Below, piece by piece: positions 12,985-23,500 of a stretch of DNA of 64,000 nt (position 1 is its first letter; every line of letters starts with the position of its first letter). Both the position numbers and the translations under genes were made by a program. Origin of the DNA: Eretmocerus hayati (Eukaryota; Arthropoda; Insecta; Hymenoptera; Aphelinidae). The DNA is taken from assembly GCA_029851415.1 (NCBI GenBank), contig CM056743.1, forward strand, positions 75,413,186-75,477,185, read 5' to 3'. The notes under the pieces were generated by a model. It was not told where the DNA came from, searched no databases, and saw nothing but the letters and a program-made list of their open reading frames with translations.

Positions 12985-13652
12985 CCTCCCTACTAAAAAT
13001 GCCCACGTGCTCCTTCACGTGTCCCTTCACGTGTTAAACCAGCTGCAATCACACATGATATTACATCTGTGGGCACACGTGGGATAGCGTGTTCACAACT
13101 ACATGAAATGACACTGGCGAAATCTGGTACGACTATTGAGCATTTCCCGACTGACAATAGCACGTTCCATCCACGTGCCATTCCACGTGTTCTGGAGTAA
13201 CAGAACGCCAGACTCAATTCGGGTCTTATGAATGGCTTGGAGCAATCGCGGAACTCGTGGTTCTGGGTTAGACCTCCGCGAAGGTACAAACGAGGAGACT
13301 TGTGTGAAAAACTACGAGGTCTCATCAAACGAAAAATCTGTATGTATATCTAGGTAAAGTAGATTCAGAATCATCTCCAGACTTGGTAATTGGTTGGAAG
13401 AATTCAGGATGTGAAGAAGGAAACGATCGATCAATCATTCATGAGCAATTTCATCTATTTCCGATTACATATCCACAAACATGAAGTCTTAAAAACAGTC
13501 ATCTGGTTCAGAGTAAGAAGGACAGCTCCGTGAAAATCTTAGAATACAACTCATATTATCCCTATTATCCACATAAACTCGATCTCGTAGGACTAGGGGC
13601 TGATATTGAGTGGTAGAATTAGCTTTTTGGTGCAAATCATTTATTTGCTACG

Positions 13653-13683
13653 TTTCGCCATCCAGATTCGATGGCCTCATCAG
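13653..13683 (-). ncRNA. Hammerhead ribozyme-like core (left arm)
   Basis: Reverse complement of the motif at 17370-17401: CTGATGA, a 6-bp stem GCCATC/GATGGC with a 7-base loop, then GAAAC. Hammerhead motifs are established in the terminal repeats of Penelope-like elements. There is one extra G between CTGATGA and the stem relative to the textbook core, so activity is uncertain. Confidence 0.5.
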
Positions 13684-14096
13684 GCAAGAGAATTTGAACA
13701 CAACCACATGAGATATTTTCACACGAGGAATTGGTTCACACAAACACACTATCTCTAACAGTAACAAACCTTGAATTGCTGACAATTCTACATTTGGAAT
13801 TTCAAAATTCTTCAAACAGATATAGATCTGTTGAACGTCATGTTGTCAAGCAGTTTTCTTGACTGACTATCTGATACATTACATCGAATGAGTGAAAAGC
13901 GTCGTGGTAGGACGAGACGGGTAACGAAAGAGTGAGAGAAGAGTATTGGATCAAAAGGGGAGGGGTGGTGACCAGCTGAGCTTGGAAAGTGATGGGAAGC
14001 AGGAGTTTCGCTTATGAGAAGGAGAGAGACAGGAAGAGAGGAGGAGGATCAGTGGGACCGTTCAATCAGTGGGGGGGGGGGAGAGAACATAGATAG

Positions 14097-15972
14097 CTAT
14101 ATAGTAAGACTTTGGTAGATTCGATTCAGATTTTGTACATCGTCTTTCAGGTTAATGTGATTGCTGTCAGAATTTATAAAGAGCATTTCTGATAAAGATC
14201 TCCTATAAAAATTCGGTTCTTTGTCCAGAATTTTTGTGTTGATCCAGTCAAACTCATGATTATTCTCGTTCATATGAAGCGAAACAACTGAATTTGGTTG
14301 CTTGAAGTCTATATGTTCTTTTACTCTGACTGATAGTGGCCTCTTTGTCTGTCCTACATATGATGCTGGACAAGATGTACATTGCAACTTATACACTACT
14401 TCTGTGGAGTCAAATTTTGGAACTACATCTTTCCCCAATTTTACAATTTCATTCAGACTTTTGTTTATCTTTGGTAATGTAATGATATTGAATTTTTTCA
14501 ATATCTTAGAACTTTTGTTCAAAAAATTACCATTATTCGGCATGCATACTTTTAACTGGGAAGCAAAGGTTCGTTTTTGAATGGGATGAACAGTATGATT
14601 AGTTTTTGGTGGTTCAATCTAAAGTGCAACGATCAACTAAATTATAAATGATATTTTTCTTTTGCTGTTTGGTATGATTCGATTCATAGCTCAAAATACT
14701 TCCAGATGAAGTCGGTTTTTGTAACCAATTCGTGATGACATTCTCTTCTTCTCTGATGATGGATATGTCTAGAAAATTGATAACTCGTCCTCGCTCAATC
14801 TCATATGTGAATTTTAAATTGTCATCATATCCATTGAATGTTTTGACGACGAGATCTAAGTGCTCTTTTTTCACACAGAGCAATGTGTCATCTACATACC
14901 TGTAGTAAAATGGAGGGACACATTGATGTCGGTCTTTTAGGATCTTGAGGCAATCGGTTTCCAGGTCATCCATGACTAAGTTTGCGAATAAAGGTGAGAT
15001 TCTTCAGAAAACGGTATTTTACACTTGTTATGGATGTCCGGAAACCTTCTGTCAAGACTATTTAACACAAGATTACCTGGTATATTGGTAAATAATGAGC
15101 TTACATCGAGTGAAAGTAATATATAATCCTCCGGAATTTTCGGATAACGCAACTTTTCTCTCAATTCGAAGCTGTTATCTATACGTGACTTTGGTAATCT
15201 AATGCAACCCTTTAACTAAAGAACTCTTTGAACAAAAGTGAGGATAGAAAATGCGTAGGACTATTGACCGCTGGAATAATAGGTCTCAAAGGAACATCTT
15301 TCTTGTGAATTGTGGGAAGGCCGTAGCATCTAGATATTGACGTATTTGTTTGAGTGAGTGAATTATTGTGATAAGTTCTGGAAAGAAAACCCTGGCTATT
15401 CCAATTCTGTGAGAGTTTGTGAACTTTGGTTTGCAAATTTTAATAGGGTTCGGCTTAATCGGTTTGTATACTTTTCGATCGGATAGAAGATCTTTCATTT
15501 TTGACAAATAGTCATTCTTACTCAAACACACAGTCACATTCCCTTTGTCTGCTTTCGTGAAGAATCTATCGGAATTCGATTTCAAAGAGTGTTTGGTTTC
15601 GCTGATTTTCTTAGCAAAAGCTCGGTCTTCTGCCGATATGTGTGGCGGTTTCGGAGTTCAGACCTTAAAGCATTGCAAACTTGAAGGCGGATTGAATCTC
15701 TCTCGGTATTTCCCAAACTTGAATAGCTTAGACATGATTCCATATTTTTTATCGTAGTCAACATATCTTTCTGGTCAATTTTTGACTTCAAGCTGAAATT
15801 TTGTCCCAAAGATGCCACTTCGATAACATTGTCCGGAAGTCTCACATCACTTAAATTTTTTACCCAATCATGCTTATCAATGTGTGTATCGATATTTGAC
15901 CTAGGTGGTAACAATATCACAAATTTCCCCTTGTGGATCATGTTTTCTTTGGCTTCAATGGTTTTGAAAGTC
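14097..15972 (-). pseudogene. Penelope-like RT + GIY-YIG endonuclease, longer copy
   Basis: Reading from 15972 leftwards, the frames give the Penelope N-terminal region, then TKADKGNVTV, YGLPTIHKKDVPLRPI, LLSLDVSSLFTNIP and the catalytic box YRYVDDTL (about 14895), followed by the GIY-YIG domain with YKLQCTSCPASYVGQTKR and the downstream conserved Arg, His and Glu context (14543-14097). Reverse transcription and endonuclease domains are therefore both represented. At least four frameshifts or stops break it (near 15585, 15430, 15200, 14975 and 14580), and the N-terminus is cut at the inversion point near 15972, so it cannot be active as it stands. Confidence 0.8.
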
Positions 15973-16953
15973 ATGGATGACCTGAAAACCGATTGCCTCA
16001 AGATCCTAAAAGACCGACATCAATGTGTCCCTCTATTTCACTACAGGTATGTAGATGACACATTGCTCTGTGTGAAAAAAGAGCACTTAGATCTCGTCGT
16101 CAAAACATTCAATGAATATGATGACAATTTAAAATTCACATATGAGATTGAGCAAGAACGAGTTATCAATTTTCTAGACATATCCATCATCAGAGAAGAA
16201 GAAAATGTCATCACGAATTGGTTTCAAAAACCGACTTCATCTGGAAGAATTTTGAGCTATAAATTAAATCATACCAGACAGCAGAAGAAAAATATCATTT
16301 ATAATTTAGTTGATCGTTAAACTTTATTGGCACATAAGAAATTTCATCGAAAAAATATAGCCACGGTGACGAAACTTTTCTCTGATGATGGATATCCAAT
16401 CGAGTTTATTAATGAGTGCATTTGCCGGAGATTGAACCACCATAGAACTAATCATACTGTTGATCCCATTCAAAAACGAACCTTTGCTTCACAGTTGAAA
16501 GTATGCATGCCGGATAATGGTAATTTTTTCAACAAAAGTTCTAAGAAATCCAAAAAATTCAATATCATTACATTTCCAAAGATAAACAAAAGTCTGAATG
16601 AAATTGTAAAATTGGGGAAAGGCGTAGTTCCAAAATTTGACTCCACAGAAGTAGTGTATAAGTTGCAATGTACATCTTGTCCAGCATCATATGTAGGACA
16701 GACAAAGAGGCCACTATCAGTCAGAGTAAAAGAACATATGGACTTCAAGCAACCAAATTCAGTTGTTTCGCTTCATATGAACGAGAATAATCATGAGTTT
16801 GACTGGAACAACACAAAAATTCTGGACAAAGAACCGAATTTTTATAGGAGATCTTTATCAGAAATGCTCTTTATAAATTCTGACAGCAATAACATTAACC
16901 TGAAAGACGATGTACAAAATCTGAATCGAATCTACCAAAGTCTTACTATATAG
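15973..16953 (+). pseudogene. Penelope-like RT (C-terminal half) + GIY-YIG, inverted copy
   Basis: This is the plus-strand duplicate of 14097-14984. It starts at the palindromic junction AGTCATGGATGACC and keeps the YRYVDDTL box (about 16044), then after one stop (16318-16320) a 208-residue frame with a linker rich in Lys/Asn and the full GIY-YIG domain (KLQCTSCPASYVGQTKR at about 16660). It is slightly better preserved than the minus-strand copy in the endonuclease. It lacks the RT palm region before the YVDD box, so it could supply at most an endonuclease. Confidence 0.8.
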
Positions 16954-17369
16954 CTATCTATGTTCTCTCCCCCCCCCCCCCCACTGATCGAACGGTCCCA
17001 CTGATCCTCCTCCTCTCTTCCTGTCTCTCTCCTTCTCATAAGCGAAACTCCTGCTTCCCATCACTTTCCAAGCTCAGCTGGTCACCACCCCTCCCCTTTT
17101 GATCCAATACTCTTCTCTCACTCTTTCGTTACCCGTCTCTTCCTACCACGACGCTTTTCACTCATTCGATGTAATGTATCAGATAGTCAGTCAAGAAAAC
17201 TGCTTGACAACATGACGTTCAACAGATCTATATCTGTCCAAAGAATTTTAAAATTCCAAATGTAGAATTGTCAGCAATTCAAGGTTTGTTACTGTTAGAG
17301 ATAGTGTGTTTGTGTGAACCAATTCCTCGTGTGAAAATATCTCATGTGGTTGTGTTCAAATTTTCTAGC

Positions 17370-17401
17370 CTGATGAGGCCATCGAATCTGGATGGCGAAA
17401 C
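17370..17401 (+). ncRNA. Hammerhead ribozyme-like core (right arm)
   Basis: CTGATGA at 17370-17376, stem GCCATC (17378-17383) paired with GATGGC (17391-17396), then GAAAC at 17397-17401. It is followed by GTA and a second hairpin GCAAAT/ATTTGC that could form the next helix. The position, about 0.4 kb after the endonuclease stop in the terminal region, is where Penelope-like hammerheads sit. The G at 17377 is extra relative to the consensus. Confidence 0.5.
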
Positions 17402-18068
17402 GTAGCAAATAAATGATTTGCACCAAAAAGCTGATTCTACCACTCAATATGAGCCCCTAGTCCTACGAGATCGAGTTTATGTAGATAATAGGGATGATAT
17501 GAGTTGTATTCTAAGATTTTCACTGAGCTGTCCTTCTCACTCTGAACCAGATAACTGTTTTTAAGACTTCATGTTTGTGGATCTGTAATCGGAAATAGAT
17601 GAAATTGCTCATGGATGATTGATCGATCGTTTCCTCCTTCACATCCTGAATTCTTCCAACTAATTACCAAGTCTGGAGATGATTCTGAATCTACTTCACC
17701 TAGATATACATACAGATTTTTCGTTTAATGAGACCTCGTAGTTTTTCACACAAGTCTCCTCGTTTGTACCTTCGCGGAGGTCTAACCCAGAACCACGAGT
17801 TCCGCGATTGCTCCAAGCCATTCATAAGACCCGAATTGAGTCTGGCGTTCTGTTACTCCAGAACACGTGGAATTGCACGTGGATGGAACGTGCTATTGTC
17901 AGTCGGGAAATGCTCAATAGTCGTACCAGATTTCGCCAGTGTCATTTCACGTAGTTGTGAACACACTATCCCACGTGTGCCCACAGATGTAATATCATGT
18001 GCGATTGCAGCTGGTTTAACACGTGAAGGGACACGTGAAGGAGCACGTGGGCATTTTTAGTAGGGCCT

Positions 18069-18984
18069 CGGCAGCTTGACGATTATACTCTCTGGCTCCT
18101 TGGCCTAATTCTTCAAGGAAACTCCCTCTCGCTGTATTTTCACGAACACAAATCACGTCATAGTCCAATTCCTTGACCATCTTCATCACAATCATGTGAG
18201 AATTATGATCAATCCCCAAATTTGCTCTAAACTGACTGACGGCTAGAGTCACACTCTTCCCAACGGCATGTTCAAGGTAACTGGTCTGTATATAGATCCT
18301 CGTCTCGTTGATTTCCGGGGCTGTTGAACCTACCCCAGACATTCGAGCTCCTGGATCACACAAGACGGCAAAAGATCTACCACTTAGAACGACTTCGATG
18401 TAGTTCCTCGGCACAAGCTTCAGCTCCTGCCCAGCATCCAGTCCATCACAGGGCCACGGTATGGTATCGGCAAGTATACGATCTTCCGGAACCGCATGCT
18501 CGTCACCTTCTGTCCTTGAGTGCCGCGTCCGTATTGCACCTGTCGTTGGATCGAACTTCATTACATCCACCCTCCGTCTTGTGGGGATTCTTCTACTCAC
18601 TGGGCCTCCCACGAGGCTCTCAGCTCTCACAGCCCACGGCTTCTTATTATCTAGCCCCGTCATACCTTCCCAAAGGCGCTCAGGTTTCTCGACCCATGAC
18701 GTCACCGGCTGTTCTTCCACCATAGCTCCACAAAGGCGCTCAGGTCCCCTAAACCATGGTGTGTTCAACCGCTCTGCCACCATACCTTCACAAAGGCGCT
18801 CAGGTTCCCTAACCCATGGTGTATACGGTCGTTCCTCTTCTACCTTGCCACCCACAAGGTCCTCGGATTCCTCAATCCGTAAATTCAAACGACACTCATC
18901 ACTCACAAATTCTGCCTTGAGATCCGCAAGCTTCTGATTCTTACTCTCTTGGCGAGGAAACTCCTTCTCGCTGCGCTTCCTCAA
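18069..18984 (-). pseudogene. Retropepsin-like domain with upstream PERL repeats (gag-like ORF)
   Basis: The N-terminal part contains repeats of the type W(V/F)xxPERLCEGM, about 27 residues apart. The C-terminal half looks like an aspartic-protease fold: YIEVVLSGRSFAVLCDPGARM around residue 205 (Asp-Pro-Gly where Asp-Ser/Thr-Gly is usual), then a beta-rich stretch and ELDYDVICVREN, comparable to the second-half motif of retroelement proteases. The frame runs into the insertion at 18065 and continues at 12984. The odd order is protease-like before capsid. Catalytic competence is doubtful and the domain call rests on pattern only. Confidence 0.45.
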
Positions 18985-19667
18985 GCGCTCACTGTAAGGG
19001 AACTCCTTCTCACTCGACTCTCTCGAACTCTCTCGTCGAGGAAACTCCTTCTCGCAATGCTCACCCGAGCTCTCACTGTGAGGAAACTCCTTCTCCCATG
19101 AATGTTCCGTTCTACCTTTGAACCGTAGCGCAGCCTCGTCTGTACGGATTCAGTATGGTGGCTGGCTGCACGTAAGGATGACCTTGCTGAGACGAATCCC
19201 AGACCCAACTGACCTCCCACGAGGTCCTTGGATCTCACAGCCCATGGTTCCACAGATGGTTGGTGTGTCATACCTTCACGAAGGCGCTCAGGTTCCTCAA
19301 CCCATGACACCCTCAGTCGTTCGATCGCCATACCTTCACAAAGGCGCTCAGGTTCCTCGACCCATGGCTGGTCTGACTGTTCTCCATCTGTTTCTCCTTC
19401 AACGAAGCTGCTGGATTCGTCACTTGAGGATCTCTCACTGTTTGTGCACCTAACCAAAGACCTGAGAATACGCTCACTTAGACACCGGGCTCTCCCGAAC
19501 TCGTTGTTTTGCCAGCTGGTTATTGGTTCATTTTCCACGGGGAGATCCTCACAACCTTCGACCCGTTTCTCTTCAAACTCTGTATCATCTTCGGGGAGAT
19601 CCTTCTGACCTTCGACCCGGCTCCACTTCACTACAGCATTTGATGAGCGACGCGCACGCCTACGCAC
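18985..19667 (-). pseudogene. Gag-like segment with PERL-type repeats
   Basis: The frame includes QPWVEEPERLCEGM, SWVEEPERLREGM and EPWAVRSKDLVGG, the same repeats as the neighbouring frame at 18069-18984, which it joins after a single frameshift near 18982. Its start is separated from 19722-20591 by two in-frame stops. No enzymatic motif is seen. It is probably a disordered repetitive region of the element's structural polyprotein. Confidence 0.4.
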
Positions 19668-19721
19668 CCTCTTGCATCTCTCTCAACGATGACTGCGCTT
19701 ACTCTCATACGCCTTGTCATT

Positions 19722-20591
19722 TCACTCTGAATACACACTCGAATAATGTAACTCGACCAGGCTACTCAGCGCATGATGCCTGCTCTCCAATGATTGAGGT
19801 CGCGTCGGCTTGGTATCACTTGAGCTAAATCCTCCCTCATTAGATCCTAGATCAGATGAGCTGGTCTTGGAGTATGTGGCATCTCCTGCGTCGCTAGCCC
19901 GGTCCGTCCTCTCCTTTAGGGGGGATTTGACATGGAACGGTCTAGCCTCGGCATGAATTTCCCTGTCTCCAAAGTCGGCATCAGAAATCCATGAGTTCAC
20001 GACCCTACGACGACGCCTACCTCTTTTCCTCACTCTTCGGCAACTTGAGTCACTGCTGGCACGGCAATCATTCTGCCCATCAGATACTCTACTGGAGTCA
20101 CTACTCCGATTTCGACTCTCCTTGGTCACTACTGGTTCATCGTTTGATCCAAATGTGCAATCTTCCAACGAGTCAGAGCTCTCATTCGCAGCACTTGAAG
20201 TGTCGAGCAAGTTCTCATATTTGGCAATCAGTGAGAGATATTTGGCTTGACTGGTTATAGACCTGTCTCCCGAGCAGTGAGTTGTCGGGGACGCCTGACT
20301 CACGGCTGATGAGGTGTTCATCTAGTGTTCGCGGCGAGCTGCAAGCGCAGCAACGGGCAGAAGGGAGCTCATTCTCGCGACTGCTATACTGTCTCGCAAC
20401 CACGACATAGACGAGGACACATGAGCCTCATTTGATGAGCTCTGATCACGAGGGCTGGCAAACCAGTCTGATGTCCCATCTACGGGTGACTGGTCTGAAA
20501 CACGAGACCGTGTATTGAATGGTACCCCGTGATTCTCAGGATTCAAGTCCCCACGACTTTGGACCATGTCCAAATAAGGTTGGTTCGACAT
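19722..20591 (-). pseudogene. Ser-rich N-terminal part of the gag-like ORF
   Basis: The first plausible start of the element's coding region is ATG at 20591 (MSNQPYLDMVQSRGD). One in-frame TAG at 20322-20324 interrupts it, after which the same frame continues to 19722. The product is rich in Ser, Asp and Arg with a cluster RKRGRRRRR near the middle, suggesting a disordered, basic nucleic-acid-binding segment. I recognise no family. Confidence 0.35.
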
Positions 20592-23500
20592 CTTACACGA
20601 TCAGAGTTTTGCTGACTGATCGGACTGGCTAGACGATTGGGCAGATACTCGACATCGCTACTATAACTTCTAGGCAACGCACAGTTTCGGCAACGGCAAG
20701 TTGACACGTGGAGTCATTCCGGAAGATCTTCACGACTTCATGTGAGAGGAAGAACTTTCGACTCATCATACGTTGGAACCCGGAAGGCCCTCGACTGGAT
20801 TTCCTCAAAATGGGAAAGTACGATGTCAGGTTCAGATTGCGGACCACGATCGCCTATTCATCCCAAATATACTGTCAATTTCAACTCCAAAACCGACCGC
20901 GAATCACATCGATCTTCTAGCTAGACTGACCCTCTTGGCATTTTCACTGGATCACAGTTATAATTTCTGTTCGACATACACGAAATTTGAAACATGTCAA
21001 GCCCTCGGCCTCAACTACTTATCAAGGTCAGTCCTGGGTACAGTGAAATCTCAGGCCATCGAATCTCAACATCCATCTACACCCAGCTACCCGAGTCTCG
21101 GCAACGCTATCAATAGATCTGCTCTAACTCGACAAATGAGTTTAAATTCGATAGAAACCCAACTAACACACGTCACGGCGCTCTGCTACTCCTACAATAG
21201 TCGACATGATCCTCAACATCGTGGGAGAACCCAAGAAGAATACTCTAGAAAATTGCAGAAAATCCCACGAGCGCCGTACCACTCAGTTGAGTGAGTCTCG
21301 GTGGGCTGAACTCTCTCTTCTCCCCATTTACGTTTCCCCAACTCGGCAAATATAGCTCAAAATCCCGTTGACAATTCAAAGAAAATTCTACTCGGCAATC
21401 CTCAGACACCCGCACGGCACTTCACGAAATTGATTATGCTGATGCACATCCCAGAAGACTCTTCCAGGAACCCTTGACTTATGCATACGCGCTACTAAAC
21501 TCAGTTCACTGAGTCTCGGCAATTTTCTCTAGTCGATCACACCTGAATTTTCACAGGAAAATCCCCAAGAGATCCCAATTTCCGTCTACTATAGCCCACA
21601 ATGAGAATTGGGGACAAGAGGAACTTTTCAGAATTTCCTCGGCAAGGATAGTAGGTATTCTCAGAAGATGTAGGATGATCAGAATCGGCAAAATCCCAAA
21701 TATATTCAAATATAATATTCAAAAATATTCACACGCATGCAAAGGAGAATAAGTCAGCATACAAGGGAACAAAGAAATTTCTCCAACTTGGAAAAATTCA
21801 TTCGGGGACCGGTATTCATCGATAAAATGTTATGGGGAAACTCTATATGAGATAAGATTATCTCAGACAAAGATTAGACAAGCTATCTCTACGAAGTCCT
21901 GGGCATCAGGGCTGCAAAATGGGTACAAATGATTGAAACTAGAGGAAAATGAATTCACATTCACTGTGACCATGGTGTGAGAGAGGGTACTACACTACTA
22001 CTACACGCGATGAGCTTCGTACGCGCGCAGAAAATAGAAAAATCAACGATTTTTCCCGGTAGACGCACTTGAACAATTCCTTAGCATGCCTAGCGTGCAC
22101 TGCTACAACCTGAAACTCGGCAAAAATCGTTCAGAAATTCTTAGAAGTGGCAAAAGTCCACTGAAAAAATTTTTCCGAACGGTAAAACGCGTTCAGATTT
22201 TTTTTTAAAGTGGCTAAGTGCACTCAAAAAAAATTCCTATATACAGCAAGAGTCGTCCAGAAATTTTTGAAAGTGGCAAAAGTCCACTGAAAAATTCTTG
22301 AGAACGGCAAGAGTGCGTCCAAAGATATTCGCGAACGGCAAAACACGTTCAGGAATTACCGAAAGTGCCTAAAGTGCACTCAGAGAATTTCTACACACGG
22401 CAAAAGTCGTTCATGAATTTTTAAAAGTGGCAAAAGTCCACTCAAAAATTTTTCCGAACCGCAAAACACGTTCAGAAATTTTCAAAAGTGCCTAAAGTGC
22501 ACTCGAAAAATTTTTACGCACGGCAAAAGTCTTTCATAAATTTTTAAAAGTGGCGAAAGTCCACTGAAAAATTTTTCAGAACGGCAAGAGTGCGTCCAAA
22601 AAATTTTTCTGAACGGCAAAACACGTTCAAAAATTTTTAAAAGTGCCTAGGGTGCACTCAGAGAATGTTTACGCACGGCGAGAGTCATTCAGAAATTTTA
22701 AGAAGTGGCCAAAGTCCACTGAAAAATTTTTCAGAACGGCGAGAGTGCGTTCAAAAATTTTTCCGAACAGTTAGGTCGCGTTCCAAGATGGCTAGAGCAG
22801 CCAGAACGCACCCAGGAATTTTTGGAGCAATTCCAAAGTCATGGCAGTACAAGTTACGGCAATACGATCGCAGTACAAAATTTTCAAAGTCGCGTGAGTC
22901 CTGTCACGGTCGCCATTGTGACGTGGCAAATGATTTTACCTATCTCACTTATTTATTTAATCAGGACTCTCGGCCTACAATCGCAGATCTCACGCAATAA
23001 TCGGCGAACGCAACTTTGGAATTGCTCTGGAACACAGCTTCTCTCCAAGTCTCGTCCACTTACCGTATATTCACCTGAAATTCGGAAGAGGAGGGGGGGA
23101 ACGCTCACACTCGAAATAATAATCACAGTTTATAATAAAATAATCTCGGCAATATATATTCTGTACACGCTGCTTCTACGCGGTCGATACAAAAATCTAC
23201 ATATCAAATTCTTCGCGACAACATACTCACAGAATGACTCTAAAATTCGCTAAAAATTCATAACTAGGAAATCAAATTGTTCTCAAATGTCTCTCCCAAT
23301 TTCCTGAAAAATACACGGAAATTCACTTCACTAATTCGGCACACTGTCTCGGCAAACTCTGACAAACTTGGACTCTAGGATTGGGAGAGAGCACGCTGCT
23401 CCAAAACGCACGTAAAATGGCTGCTCCGCGGCAATTCCCACGCCACGCTCACAACGCGAGGCAAAATGTCTATCTGCCCACGCACGAATTTCACACCCCT

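Larger units (their letters stand above)
12988..18065. mobile_element. Foldback Penelope-like element (5.08 kb)
   Basis: The ends are perfect inverted repeats starting CCCTACTAAAAATGCCCACG at 12988 and at 18065 on the opposite strand. The arms are about 2 kb (12988-14984 and 15973-18065) around a roughly 1-kb centre. CCT occurs immediately outside both ends (12985-12987 and 18066-18068), a 3-bp target duplication that restores the reading frame of the gag-like ORF it split. The minus strand encodes a Penelope-type reverse transcriptase plus GIY-YIG endonuclease; the right arm repeats the 3' half of it on the plus strand. Penelope elements with inverted partial copies are known, but clean TIRs with a 3-bp duplication are not what I expect of them. 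Confidence 0.8.

Noticed and set aside
13000..18060. Two independent Penelope insertions in opposite orientation
   Set aside because: Single pair of termini, single CCT duplication and a common junction show one element with an inverted duplicate of its 3' half.
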